64,000 nt of DNA, taken from NCBI RefSeq assembly GCF_003730135.1, contig NZ_RJVO01000006.1, positions 178,615-242,614 on the forward strand, in the 5' to 3' direction. Positions 1 through 9,689 of this stretch are shown here, piece after piece. The stretch's first letter is position 1. Each line of letters opens with the position of its first letter. The DNA is from Stagnimonas aquatica. GTDB taxonomy: Bacteria; Pseudomonadota; Gammaproteobacteria; Nevskiales; Nevskiaceae. The notes beneath the pieces are model-generated. The model was not told where the DNA came from and did not search any database. It saw only the letters and a program-made list of their open reading frames with translations. The position numbers were made by a program, and so were the translations under genes.

Positions 1-926
1 CGCTGCGCCGGCCGGAAGCCACCTCGCTGTGGACGGCGCTGCCGCTGTTCCTGTTCTACTGGGGCATGTATCCGTTCATCTGGGTACTCAACGCCAGCGC
101 CAACCGGGTGCTGCGCTGGTTTGGCCTCGCCACCACCGGCCACGGCCACGACAGCTACTCGCAGGATGAGCTGCGGATGATCCTGCACATGAACCGCGCC
201 GCCGCCGACGGCCCGCACAGTGAAGTCAACCACTGGCTGTCGCACGCGCTGGAACTGCCGGAGCTGACCGTCGGCGATCTGATGCGGCCCTGGCGCGAGG
301 TGGTGGCGCTCGCCGCCGACGACGAGCATCTCGACCTGCGCCGCACTTTTCTTCAGCACCGCTACAGCCGCTATCCACTGCTCGACGCCGCAGGCGAACC
401 GATTGCCGTGGTGCATATCAAGGACGTGCTGCTGATCGGCGCCAGCGACGGCTACTCGCGGCGCCTGCGCGAGGAGGCCAACGAGCTGATCCGTGTCCAC
501 GAGGACGATCCGGTGCTGCCCCTGCTGCGCGAGTTCCGCCAGGGCGCCTCGCATTTCGCGGTGGTCGATGACGGCTTCGGCAAGGTACTGGGCTTCCTCA
601 CCCTGGAAGACATCATCGAGGCGATGCTCGGCGAGATCGTCGACGAGCACGAGCGCGAGCGCAGCAGCCAGGTGCGGCGGCGCATCCAGCGGCTGCGCGA
701 CGGCAGCCTGCTGGCGCGCGGCGATACCGCCTTGTTCCGCATCGAGCGCGCGCTCGGCCAGAGCCTGGACGGCAGCGAGGACTACAACACCCTCAGCGGC
801 TGGCTGATGGCCAAGCTCGACCAGATCCCCCGCGCCGGCGATCAGGTGCGCGCCGAACGCTGGCGGTTTGAGGTGCAGGCCGCCAACGGACCGCGCGTCG
901 AGCGGGTCCGCATCCACCCGGTGTGA
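1..926 (+). CDS. CorC/HlyC-family CBS-domain transporter protein, C-terminal part
   Basis: The reading frame is open from base 3, so the 5' end lies outside the window. The visible N-terminal part is the end of a DUF21/CNNM membrane domain, with a hydrophobic stretch rich in Leu, Phe and Trp. It is followed by a short cytoplasmic linker, a tandem CBS pair (about 75-200 residues from the visible start) and a C-terminal CorC/HlyC transporter-associated domain. Relatives act in divalent cation efflux or resistance at the inner membrane; the substrate cannot be read from sequence. The stop is only 4 bases before the GTG of kdpD, so the two are probably co-transcribed. Confidence 0.85.
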   Translation, partial: LRRPEATSLWTALPLFLFYWGMYPFIWVLNASANRVLRWFGLATTGHGHDSYSQDELRMILHMNRAAADGPHSEVNHWLSHALELPELTVGDLMRPWREVVALAADDEHLDLRRTFLQHRYSRYPLLDAAGEPIAVVHIKDVLLIGASDGYSRRLREEANELIRVHEDDPVLPLLREFRQGASHFAVVDDGFGKVLGFLTLEDIIEAMLGEIVDEHERERSSQVRRRIQRLRDGSLLARGDTALFRIERALGQSLDGSEDYNTLSGWLMAKLDQIPRAGDQVRAERWRFEVQAANGPRVERVRIHPV

Positions 927-930
927 GCCC

Positions 931-3627
931 GTGAGCGAAGTCCCGCGCCCCGATCCCGATGCCCTGCTGGCCGAAGCCCAGAAGGAATCGCGCGGCAAGC
1001 TGAAGATCTTCCTGGGCATGGCCCCGGGCGTCGGCAAGACCTACGAGATGCTCAGCGCCGGCCGCAAGAAGCAGGCCGACGGCATCGACGTGGTGGTGGG
1101 CGTGGTGGAGACCCACGGCCGCCGGGAAACCCAGGCGCTGACCGAGGGTCTGGAACTGCTGCCGCGACGCCAGCAGGCCTACCAGGGCCGGGTGCTGGAG
1201 GAGTTCGACCTCGACGCCATGCTGCGTCGCCGGCCGCAGCTCGCGCTGGTCGATGAACTCGCGCACAGCAATGCGCCGGGCTCGCGCCACCCCAAGCGCT
1301 GGCAGGATGTCGAGGAGCTGCTCGATGCCGGCATCGACGTCTACACCGCGCTCAACGTGCAGCACATCGAGAGCCTCAACGACGTGGTGGCGCAGATCAC
1401 CCGCGTGCGGGTGCGTGAGACGGTGCCCGACGCGGTGCTCGACGCCGCCGACGAGATCGAGCTGATGGACCTCACCCCGGCGGCGCTGATCGAGCGTCTG
1501 CGCGAGGGCAAGGTCTACGCCGGTGACGCCGGCGAGCGGGCGCTGGCCGGCTACTTCACGCCCGCCAACCTCACCGCCCTGCGCGAGCTGTCGCTGCGCC
1601 GCACCGCCGAACGGGTCGAGGATCAGCTCCAGCAGCACCGCCTGCGCCAGGGCGTGCGCGACATCTGGGCCGCTGGCGAGAACGTGCTGGTGTGCATCAG
1701 CGAGTCGCCATTCTCGGAATCGCTGGTACGCGCCGGCCGCCGGCTGGCCGACCGCTACAACGCACCCTGGACCGTGCTCTACCTGGAAACCGAGCGCAGC
1801 CGCCGGCTCGGCGAGAAGGCCCGCGACCGGGTCGCCGCCACCCTGCGTCTTGCCGAGGAGCTGGGCGCCGAGACGCGCATCCTGCCCGGCCGCTTCGACC
1901 TCGCCGCCGACCTGCTCGCCTACGCGCGGGAGCACAACTTCACCCAGTTGATGGTCGCCAAGTCGCGGCGCTCGCGCTGGTTTGAATGGCGGCACGGCTC
2001 GGTGGTGGACAAGCTGGTGCGCGAGGCCAGTGGACTCACCGTGCAGGTACTGACCGAGCGCGACGAGCAACCGCCACCGGAGCCGCTGATCCCGCTGCCT
2101 TTCGAGCTGGGGCCGCGCCGCGCCTACGCCTACAGCCTCAGCGCGCTGCTGGCGGTGACCGTGGTCGGCTACTTCGTCGATCAGCTGATCGACATCCCCA
2201 ACATCTCGCTGGCCTACCTGCCGGTGATCCTGCTCACCGCCACCCGCTACGGCCTGACGCCGGCGCTGATCACCGCCTTCCTGTCGACCCTGGCCTACAA
2301 CTTCAGCTTCACCGAGCCGGTGTTCACCTTCCACGTGGCAACGCCGGAGAACGTGGTGGCCCTGGGCTTCTTCGGCGCCATCGCGGTGATCGCCAGCCGG
2401 CTTACCGTGCGCCTGCGCGAGCAGACCCTGCTGGCGCGAGAGCAGGCCGACGCCACCGCCTCGCTGCTGGCCTTCGCGCGGCGCATGGCCGGCCTGCGCA
2501 AGCTCGACGAACTGCTCGGCAATACCGCCCTGCAACTGCGCAACCTGCTGCGCGTGCAGGCGGTGCTGCTGACGCCCGACGAACGCGGCCAGCTCCGGCT
2601 CAGTGCCGCCGCCCCCAGCGGCGCCAGCCTCAACGAGGCCGATATCGCCGCCGCGCAATGGGCCTATGAGAAAAACCAGGTGACCGGGCGCGGCTCCGAC
2701 ACCCTGCACGGCGCGCGCCGGCTGTTCGTGCCGGTCCGCACTCCCAACGGCGTGGTGGCGGTGGCCGGCGTCAGCGGCGACGACGCGGACTTCGTGCTGG
2801 CGCCGCCGCAGCGGCGGCTGCTGGAGTCGATCTGCGACCTCGCTGCCATCGGCGTCGAGCGCGTGCGCCTGGCCAAGGATGTCGATCAGGCCAAGACCCA
2901 GGCCGAGACCGAGCGCCTGCGTTCGGCGATGCTCACCGCCGTCAGCCACGACCTGCGCACGCCGCTGGCCGGCATCCTCGGCGCGCTCTCCAGCGTGCGC
3001 GCCTACGGCGAGCAGATGCCGCCCGGCGAGCGCGAAGGCCTGCTCGCCGACGCCGAGGAGGAAACCCGGCGGCTGGCGCGCTTCGTCGGCAATCTGCTCG
3101 ACCTCACCCGGCTGGATGCCGGCGCGCTGACCCCGCGTACCGAGCCGGTGCGGCTCGCCGAGGCGGTGCGCGAGGTGCTGCGGCAGATGCAGTCGGCGCT
3201 GGCCCGCCACCGGCTGAGCGTGAAGGTGCCGGACAGCCTGCCGCCCCTGCGCCTGGACCCGTCCCTGCTCGAACACGTGCTCAGCAACCTGCTCGACAAC
3301 GCCGCCAAGTACACGCCGGAGGGCAGCGAGATCGAGCTGGTGGCCGAGCAGCACCGCTTCAGCATCAGCCTGCAGGTGCGCGACCGTGGGCCGGGCATCC
3401 CCGAGGACGAGCTGGGCAAGATCTTTGACCTGTTCCACCGCGTGCGTCAGGGCGACCGCAACCGCGCCGGCACCGGCCTGGGCCTGGCGATCAGCCGTGG
3501 CTTCGCGCAGGCGATGGGCGCCGAAGTACGCGCCCGCAACCGCGACGACGGCGGCGCGGTGTTCGAGGTGGACTTCCCCTCGCGGCTGATCGTCGAACGC
3601 GGCGCCGAGGAAGTGATCGGCCCATGA
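931..3627 (+). CDS. kdpD: Osmosensitive K+ channel sensor histidine kinase KdpD
   Basis: 898 residues, the usual length. A KdpD N-terminal domain carries the Walker A motif GMAPGVGKT at residues 29-37, then a Usp-like domain. Four closely spaced membrane segments (DUF4118) lie around residues 395-500, followed by a GAF-like region, HisKA with the phospho-acceptor His673 in SHDLRTP, and HATPase_c with an N-box near Asn790. The protein senses low K+ or osmotic stress and phosphorylates KdpE. The GTG at 931 is chosen because it follows the upstream stop by 4 bases and gives the usual N-terminus; an upstream in-frame ATG at 868 would lie inside the previous gene. kdpFABC does not precede it; a CorC-type gene does. 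Confidence 0.95.
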   Translation: MSEVPRPDPDALLAEAQKESRGKLKIFLGMAPGVGKTYEMLSAGRKKQADGIDVVVGVVETHGRRETQALTEGLELLPRRQQAYQGRVLEEFDLDAMLRRRPQLALVDELAHSNAPGSRHPKRWQDVEELLDAGIDVYTALNVQHIESLNDVVAQITRVRVRETVPDAVLDAADEIELMDLTPAALIERLREGKVYAGDAGERALAGYFTPANLTALRELSLRRTAERVEDQLQQHRLRQGVRDIWAAGENVLVCISESPFSESLVRAGRRLADRYNAPWTVLYLETERSRRLGEKARDRVAATLRLAEELGAETRILPGRFDLAADLLAYAREHNFTQLMVAKSRRSRWFEWRHGSVVDKLVREASGLTVQVLTERDEQPPPEPLIPLPFELGPRRAYAYSLSALLAVTVVGYFVDQLIDIPNISLAYLPVILLTATRYGLTPALITAFLSTLAYNFSFTEPVFTFHVATPENVVALGFFGAIAVIASRLTVRLREQTLLAREQADATASLLAFARRMAGLRKLDELLGNTALQLRNLLRVQAVLLTPDERGQLRLSAAAPSGASLNEADIAAAQWAYEKNQVTGRGSDTLHGARRLFVPVRTPNGVVAVAGVSGDDADFVLAPPQRRLLESICDLAAIGVERVRLAKDVDQAKTQAETERLRSAMLTAVSHDLRTPLAGILGALSSVRAYGEQMPPGEREGLLADAEEETRRLARFVGNLLDLTRLDAGALTPRTEPVRLAEAVREVLRQMQSALARHRLSVKVPDSLPPLRLDPSLLEHVLSNLLDNAAKYTPEGSEIELVAEQHRFSISLQVRDRGPGIPEDELGKIFDLFHRVRQGDRNRAGTGLGLAISRGFAQAMGAEVRARNRDDGGAVFEVDFPSRLIVERGAEEVIGP

Positions 3628-3643
3628 GCCGAGCGCTGGCGGC

Positions 3644-4339
3644 ATGAGCGCCCCGAGCCGGCTGGCGCTGATCGTCGAGGACGAGCCGGCGATCCGCCGC
3701 TTTCTGCGCGCCACTCTCGCCGCCAACGGCTACGAGGTACTGGAAGCCGCCACCGCCCACGCCGGCCTGACGCTGGCGCGCGGCGAAAAGCCCGATGTCC
3801 TGATCCTCGATCTCGGCCTGCCCGACCGCGACGGCCTGGAGCTGCTGCGCGAGCTGCGCAGCGAGAGCGAGGTCCCGGTACTGGTGCTCTCCGCCCGCGA
3901 CAGCGAGGCCGCCAAGGTCGCAGCCCTGGACCTGGGCGCCGACGACTACGTGACCAAGCCCTTCGGCGCCGAGGAACTGATGGCGCGCCTGCGCGTCGCC
4001 CTGCGCCACCGCCTGCGCAGCGGCGGCGAGGCCCCGCGCTACGAGCACGACGGCCTGGTGGTGGACGTGCTGCGCCGGCAGGTGAGCCTGCGCGGCGAGC
4101 CGCTGCACCTCTCGCCCAAGGAATACCGCCTGCTGGAACTGCTGGCCCGTCACGCCGGCAAGGTGCTCACCCACCGCTACCTGCTGGAGCAGCTCTGGCC
4201 CGAGGGCGGCGAGGCCGACGCCCAGTACCTGCGCGTCTACGTGCGGCAACTGCGCCAGAAACTCGGCGACCCCGCCGAGACACCGCACTGGCTGCTCACC
4301 GAAGCCGGGGTGGGCTATCGCTTGCTGGCGCCGGCTTGA
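3644..4339 (+). CDS. kdpE: KDP operon response regulator KdpE
   Basis: 231 residues, an OmpR/PhoB-type response regulator. The receiver domain has the acidic pair in IVEDEP and the phospho-acceptor Asp56 in LILDLGLPD; the conserved Lys is in the VTKPF motif. The C-terminal winged helix includes the LSPKEYRLLELL stretch. It follows kdpD after a 16-base gap, so the pair forms one sensor/regulator unit. It would be expected to activate a kdpFABC operon, which is not in the window, and possibly the K+/H+ antiporter gene directly downstream (inference). Confidence 0.95.
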   Translation: MSAPSRLALIVEDEPAIRRFLRATLAANGYEVLEAATAHAGLTLARGEKPDVLILDLGLPDRDGLELLRELRSESEVPVLVLSARDSEAAKVAALDLGADDYVTKPFGAEELMARLRVALRHRLRSGGEAPRYEHDGLVVDVLRRQVSLRGEPLHLSPKEYRLLELLARHAGKVLTHRYLLEQLWPEGGEADAQYLRVYVRQLRQKLGDPAETPHWLLTEAGVGYRLLAPA

Positions 4340-4439
4340 GGGCCTGCTGGCCGCGCATTCGCGTACGGATGGCGGCAAATCCAGATAAATCGGCACCGTT
4401 CGCTGGTATTGCCCACCAGCGCCCCTATAGGCTCAGTGC

Positions 4440-6173
4440 ATGGACACCATCAACGCCCTGATCCTCGCCATCGGCTTTCTGGGAGCCCTGGGAATCGTCG
4501 CCACCATCGTCGCGCCGCGCCTGGGGGTGCCGATCCTGTTCGTGTTCCTGGTGGTGGGCATGCTCGCCGGGGAGGACGGGCCGGGCGGCATCCATTTCAG
4601 CAACTTCTGGTTCGCCAACTTCGCCGGCTCGATGGCGCTGGCGGTGATCCTGTTCGACGGTGGACTGAAGACCGACAGCGGCGACTTTCGCATCGGCCTG
4701 AAGCCGGCCGGCCTGCTCGCCACCGTCGGCGTACTGCTGACCGCCGGCGTGGTCGCGCTGGTGGCGCACTGGCTGCTGCCGCTGAGCTGGATGGAGGCCT
4801 TCCTGCTCGGCGCGGTGGTCAGCTCCACCGACGCGGCGGCGGTGTTCGGCACCCTGCATTCGCAGCGGGTCGGCCTCAACCACCGCCTGCGCTCGGTGCT
4901 GGAGATCGAGTCCGGCGCCAACGATCCGATGGCGGTGCTGCTGACCATCGGCCTGGTCGAGGCGCTGTCCGCCGAGGGCGGCATGAGCGCCAGCCATGCC
5001 CTGATGTTCTTCGTGGTGCAGCTGGGCGGCGGCGCGCTGATCGGCTGGGGCGGCGGCCGGCTGCTGAGCTGGACGCTGGGCCGCCTGCGTCTGCCCGACC
5101 CGCTCTATCCGCTGCTGGCCTTCTTCGGCGCCCTGCTGATCTTCGGCCTGGCGGCCAGCGTCGAGGCCAGCGGCTTTCTCGCCACCTATCTGGCCGGCAT
5201 CACCCTGGCGCGCCAGCGGCCACCGGCGATGCGCGACGTGCTGCGCTTTCACGACGGCATCGCCTGGATGGCGCAGGTGGGCCTGTTCCTGATCCTCGGC
5301 CTGTTGGCGACGCCGCACGAGCTGCCGGCCCTGCTCTGGCCGGCGCTGGGCGTGGGCGCGGCGCTGATCTTCCTGGCCCGGCCGCTGGCGGTGGCGCTGT
5401 GCCTGTGGCCGCTGCGCTTCCCCTGGCGCGAGCAGGCCTTCATCGCCTGGGTCGGCCTGCGTGGCGGCGTGCCGATCGTGCTCGCCACCTATCCGCTGCT
5501 GGCGGAGCTACCGGCGGCGCGAGTGATCTTCGACGTGGCGTTCTTCCTGGTGCTGATGTCGCTGCTCTTGCAGGGCTCGACCGTGGCCTGGGCGGCGCGG
5601 CAGTTGAACCTGCTGATGCCGCAGGTACGCACCCGCGTGCATCGGGCGGAGTTCGACCTGCCCGGCCAGAGCGGCTGGGAGATCTTGAGCTACCGCGTCG
5701 CCAAGGGCAGCCAGCCGGTGGGCCGCACGGTCAAGCAACTGGGCCTGCCGGACGCCTCGCGGGTGGTCTGCGTGATCCGCGATGGCCGTCTGCTGCCCTA
5801 CGCGCAATGGGGCCGGCTGAACGCCGGTGACCGCATCTCGCTGCTGGCCCGGCCGGAGGAACTGCCCGCCCTGGACGCTCTGTTCGAGCGCGCCAAGAGC
5901 GCCGATCTGAAGCTGCGCGACGCCTACCTGGGCCTGTTCCACCTCTCGCCGGAGGCCGGCACCGCCGAGGTCTTGCAGGCCTACGGCGCCCAGCCGCCGG
6001 CCGGCGTCGAGCAGGAAACGCTCAAACAGACCCTGCGCCGCCTGCTGCCGCAGCCGGTGGAAGGCGACCGGGTGCGGCTGGCCGGGGTCGAGCTGACCGT
6101 GCGGCGGCTGGAGGAAGGCCGCATCGCCGAAGTCGGCCTGCGGCTGCCGAAGGCGGAACCCGAGGAGCACTAG
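4440..6173 (+). CDS. cvrA: Potassium/proton antiporter, CvrA/NhaP2 type (CPA1)
   Basis: 577 residues. The first ~390 form a CPA1 Na+(K+)/H+ exchanger domain with about 12 hydrophobic segments, including the conserved ESGANDP motif on the ion path. A soluble tail follows with a TrkA-C-like domain (about 405-480) and a CorC/HlyC-type transporter-associated domain at the end, the layout typical of CvrA/NhaP2. The family moves K+ out in exchange for H+ at the inner membrane and aids osmotic adaptation. It lies 100 bases behind kdpE in the same direction, so sensing and movement of K+ are linked here. NhaP2 is an equally good name. Confidence 0.85.
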   Translation: MDTINALILAIGFLGALGIVATIVAPRLGVPILFVFLVVGMLAGEDGPGGIHFSNFWFANFAGSMALAVILFDGGLKTDSGDFRIGLKPAGLLATVGVLLTAGVVALVAHWLLPLSWMEAFLLGAVVSSTDAAAVFGTLHSQRVGLNHRLRSVLEIESGANDPMAVLLTIGLVEALSAEGGMSASHALMFFVVQLGGGALIGWGGGRLLSWTLGRLRLPDPLYPLLAFFGALLIFGLAASVEASGFLATYLAGITLARQRPPAMRDVLRFHDGIAWMAQVGLFLILGLLATPHELPALLWPALGVGAALIFLARPLAVALCLWPLRFPWREQAFIAWVGLRGGVPIVLATYPLLAELPAARVIFDVAFFLVLMSLLLQGSTVAWAARQLNLLMPQVRTRVHRAEFDLPGQSGWEILSYRVAKGSQPVGRTVKQLGLPDASRVVCVIRDGRLLPYAQWGRLNAGDRISLLARPEELPALDALFERAKSADLKLRDAYLGLFHLSPEAGTAEVLQAYGAQPPAGVEQETLKQTLRRLLPQPVEGDRVRLAGVELTVRRLEEGRIAEVGLRLPKAEPEEH

Positions 6174-6248
6174 CCCGAGGGCCAGCCCGGTTCGGTTCTT
6201 GCCTCACAATCGGCGCCGGAGCCGTAGACGTTCACCCACCAGACCGCC

Positions 6249-9200
6249 ATGTCCATCCACGCCGCGATCCACCACGTCACCCACTACCGCTACGACAAGC
6301 CGGTCACCCTGTCGCCGCAGGTGATCCGCCTGCGGCCGGCACCGCATTCGCGCACGCCGGTGCTGAGCTATGCGCTGAAGATCGACCCCGATCCGCACTT
6401 CCTCAACTGGCAGCAGGACGCCTTCGGCAACTGGCTGGCGCGGGTGGTGTTTCCGGAAACCGTGCGCGAATTCAAGGTGACCGTCGATTGCGTCGCCGAT
6501 CTCGCGGTCTACAACCCCTTCGACTTCTTCGTCGAGGACTACGCCGAGCACTATCCCTTCGTCTACAAGCCGGAGCTGCTGGACGACCTGCGGCCCTATC
6601 TGCGCAAGGACGCGGGCGGACCGAAGTTCGCGGCACTGCTGGCGCAGATCCCGCGCGAGAAGATGCGCATGGTCGACTTCCTGGTCGCCCTCAACAGCCG
6701 CCTGCAGCACGACATCGGCTATCTGATCCGCATGGAGCCGGGCGTGCAGACGCCGGAGGAAACCCTGACCAAGGCCAGCGGCTCCTGCCGCGACTCGGCC
6801 TGGCTGCTGGTGCAGTTGCTGCGCCACCTGGGCTACGCGGCGCGCTTCGTGTCCGGCTATCTGATCCAGCTCACCCCGGACCTGAAGTCGCTGGACGGCC
6901 CCAGCGGCACCGAGGTGGACTTCACCGACCTGCACGCCTGGTGCGAGGTCTACCTGCCGGGCGCCGGCTGGATCGGCCTGGACCCGACCTCCGGCCTGTT
7001 CGCCGGCGAGGGCCACATCCCGCTCTGCGCCACGCCCGAACCCAGCTCGGCGGCGCCGATCACCGGCACCATGAGCGCGGCCGGCAAGATCAAGGACGAG
7101 TTCCACCACGAGATGACGGTGTCGCGGCTGCGCGAGACGCCGCGCATCACCAAGCCCTACACCGAGGCGCAGTGGCGCGACATCCAGCAACTCGGCCATC
7201 TCGTCGATGCCCGGCTCAATGCCGGCGACGTGCGCCTGACCATGGGCGGCGAGCCCACCTTCATCAGCATCGACGACTTCCAGGCGGCGGAATGGAACAC
7301 CGCCGCCGTCGGCCCGACCAAGCAGAAGCTGGCCAATGATCTGCTGCTGCGGCTGCGCGACAAGTTCGCGCCCGGCGCCCTGCTCACCCACGGCCAGGGC
7401 AAGTGGTATCCCGGCGAGCAACTGCCGCGCTGGGCCTATGCCATGTACTGGCGCAAGGACCAGGAGCCGATCCTGCGCGCCGGGGTGATCGAGGGCACGG
7501 TGGCGGCCTACGAGATGCCGGCGCCGACCGCCGACACCAGCAAGACCCACGCGGACCGGGTGAAGAGCGCCGGCCGCTTGATGCGCGGCATCGCCGCGCG
7601 CATCGGCGTCAATCCCGACAACGCCCTGCCCGCCTACGAAGACGCCTTCTACTACCTGCACCGAGAGCGGCAGTTGCCGCCCAATGTCAGCACGCTCGAC
7701 TCGAAGCTCAAGGACCAGGAGGAGCGTGCGCGCCTGGCGCTGGTGTTCGAGCGCGGGCTGGATGTCCCGCGCGGCTATGTGCTGCCGGTGCAGCGCTGGC
7801 AGTCGCGCGCCTGGGTCAGCGAGCAGTGGAAGCCGCGCACCGGCCGCCTGCAACTGATGCCCGGCGACTCGCCGGTGGGCTTCCGCCTGCCGCTGGAGTC
7901 GCTGCCGCACATCCCGGCGCAGGACTACCCCTACCTGCACGAGGCCGATCCCTTCGCGATCCGCAACGCCCTGCCGCGCCGCTTCAACCAGCCCTTCCTG
8001 CAACTGCCGCAGGTGGAGCAGGAGCAGCGCCGCAGCAAGCAGCGCCTGCTCACCGACGAGCTGCTCGCGGCCAAGCGCGAGAGCGAGTACCTGGAAGGCA
8101 CGGTACGCACCGCGATGGCGGTGGAGCCGCGCGGCGATCACCTCTACGTGTTCATGCCGCCCACCGCCAATGCCGACGACTATCTGGAGCTGATCGCGGT
8201 GGTCGAGGACACCGCCGCCGAGCTGCAACTGCCGGTGCGCATCGAGGGCTATCCGCCGCCCAACGACCCGCGCCTGGAAGTGCTCAAGATCACTCCCGAC
8301 CCGGGCGTGATCGAGGTCAACGTGCAGCCGGCCGGCTCCTGGCGCGAGCTCAACCACATCGTCAACACCGTCTACGAGGAAGCACGGCTGGCGCGGCTCA
8401 CGGCCGAGAAGTTCCTGGTCGATGGCCGCAGCGTCGGCTCCGGCGGCGGTGCCCACATCGTGGTCGGTGGCGCCACCGCCGCCGACTCGCCCTTCCTGCG
8501 CCGGCCGGACATGCTCGGCAGCCTGGTGCGCTACTGGCAGAACCACCCGGCGCTCAGCTACTTCTTCTCGGGCCTGTTCATCGGCCCCACCTCGCAGCAT
8601 CCGCGCGTCGACGAGGCGCGCGACGCCAATCTCTACGAGCTGGAGATCGCGCTGGCGCAACTGCCCAAGAAGGGCGCGCAGGTGCCGCTGTGGCTGGTGG
8701 ACCGAATCCTCCGCCACCTGCTCACCGACCTCACCGGCAACACCCACCGCAGCGAGATCTGCATCGACAAGCTGTACTCGCCGGACAGCAGCACCGGCCG
8801 GCTCGGCCTGGTCGAGTTCCGCGGCTTCGAGATGCCGCCGCACCTGCGCATGAACCTCGCCCAGCAACTGCTGCTGCGGGCCTTGATCGCGCATTTCTGG
8901 GAGCAGCCCTACGAGGGCGAGCTGGTGCGCTGGGGCACCAGCCTGCACGACCGCTTCCTGCTGCCGCACTTCCTCTGGGCCGACCTCAAGAGCGTGCTCG
9001 CCGACCTGCGGCGCGCCGGCTTCGGCTTCGAGGATGCCTGGTTCGCGCCGCATTTCGAGTTCCGCTTCCCCAGCCACGGCACGGTGCGCTACGAGGAGGT
9101 CGAGATCGAGCTGCGCCACGCCCTGGAATGCTGGAACACGCTGGGCGAGGAGCCGGGTGGCGGCGGCACCGCGCGTTATGTCGATAGCTCGGTGGAACGC

Positions 9201-9614
9201 TTGCAGGTGAAGGTGACCGGGCTGACGCCGGGCCGGCACTTGCTCACCGTCGGTGGCCGGCGCCTGCCGCTGACCCCGACCGGCACCCAGGGCGAATACG
9301 TCGCCGGCCTGCGCTACCGCGCCTGGCAGCCGGCGAGCTGCCTGCACCCGACCATCGGCGTGCACACGCCGCTGGTGTTCGATCTCTACGACAGTTGGAG
9401 CAAACGCGCGGTGGCGGGCTGCACCTACCACGTCATGCACCCGGCCGGCCGCAACTACGACAGCTTCCCGGTCAATTCCTACGAGGCGGAATCGCGGCGA
9501 CTGGCGCGCTTCGCGCCCTTCGGCCACACGCCGGGCAACTACTGGCCGGCGGAGGAAAAACCCAATGCCGACTACCCGCTGACCCTGGATCTGCGGCGAC
9601 CCGTTGGGCTCTGA
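6249..9614 (+). CDS. Large transglutaminase-like protein with DUF2126 domain
   Basis: 1121 residues. The N-terminal ~290 residues are a bacterial transglutaminase-like module with its N-terminal beta-domain. A catalytic triad is readable: Cys180 in GSCRDS, His229 in DLHAWCE and Asp245 in GLDPTSG. The rest matches the long DUF2126 region, including a Gly-rich GSGGGAHIVVGG segment near residue 735. Members usually sit with a circularly permuted ATP-grasp/alpha-E protein and a second short transglutaminase in putative peptide-modification or protease clusters; none of these partners is beside this copy. No signal peptide is seen, so a cytoplasmic location is likely. The substrate is unknown. Confidence 0.88.
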   Translation: MSIHAAIHHVTHYRYDKPVTLSPQVIRLRPAPHSRTPVLSYALKIDPDPHFLNWQQDAFGNWLARVVFPETVREFKVTVDCVADLAVYNPFDFFVEDYAEHYPFVYKPELLDDLRPYLRKDAGGPKFAALLAQIPREKMRMVDFLVALNSRLQHDIGYLIRMEPGVQTPEETLTKASGSCRDSAWLLVQLLRHLGYAARFVSGYLIQLTPDLKSLDGPSGTEVDFTDLHAWCEVYLPGAGWIGLDPTSGLFAGEGHIPLCATPEPSSAAPITGTMSAAGKIKDEFHHEMTVSRLRETPRITKPYTEAQWRDIQQLGHLVDARLNAGDVRLTMGGEPTFISIDDFQAAEWNTAAVGPTKQKLANDLLLRLRDKFAPGALLTHGQGKWYPGEQLPRWAYAMYWRKDQEPILRAGVIEGTVAAYEMPAPTADTSKTHADRVKSAGRLMRGIAARIGVNPDNALPAYEDAFYYLHRERQLPPNVSTLDSKLKDQEERARLALVFERGLDVPRGYVLPVQRWQSRAWVSEQWKPRTGRLQLMPGDSPVGFRLPLESLPHIPAQDYPYLHEADPFAIRNALPRRFNQPFLQLPQVEQEQRRSKQRLLTDELLAAKRESEYLEGTVRTAMAVEPRGDHLYVFMPPTANADDYLELIAVVEDTAAELQLPVRIEGYPPPNDPRLEVLKITPDPGVIEVNVQPAGSWRELNHIVNTVYEEARLARLTAEKFLVDGRSVGSGGGAHIVVGGATAADSPFLRRPDMLGSLVRYWQNHPALSYFFSGLFIGPTSQHPRVDEARDANLYELEIALAQLPKKGAQVPLWLVDRILRHLLTDLTGNTHRSEICIDKLYSPDSSTGRLGLVEFRGFEMPPHLRMNLAQQLLLRALIAHFWEQPYEGELVRWGTSLHDRFLLPHFLWADLKSVLADLRRAGFGFEDAWFAPHFEFRFPSHGTVRYEEVEIELRHALECWNTLGEEPGGGGTARYVDSSVERLQVKVTGLTPGRHLLTVGGRRLPLTPTGTQGEYVAGLRYRAWQPASCLHPTIGVHTPLVFDLYDSWSKRAVAGCTYHVMHPAGRNYDSFPVNSYEAESRRLARFAPFGHTPGNYWPAEEKPNADYPLTLDLRRPVGL

Positions 9615-9635
9615 GACGGCGGCGGCACCAGCACC

Positions 9636-9669
9636 GGCCCGCGCAACCTACCGACGCGCGGGCCTTCTT
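9636..9669 (+). terminator. Probable intrinsic terminator of the DUF2126 gene
   Basis: A 9-bp perfect GC-rich stem, GGCCCGCGC at 9636-9644 pairing with GCGCGGGCC at 9656-9664, has an 11-base loop and is followed by TTCTT. The T-tract is short and interrupted. It lies 22 bases past the stop. Confidence 0.6.
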
Positions 9670-9689
9670 GGGGAAACCCTGCTTAAGTC

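Noticed and set aside
793..3726. 977-codon open frame on the minus strand opposite kdpD
   Set aside because: GC-rich coding DNA often leaves the antisense frame open; the product is His/Gln/Arg-rich without domains and kdpD on the other strand is certain.
6204..9527. 1107-codon minus-strand frame opposite the DUF2126 gene
   Set aside because: Same antisense effect: low-complexity composition, no recognisable domain, while the plus-strand protein has an intact catalytic triad.
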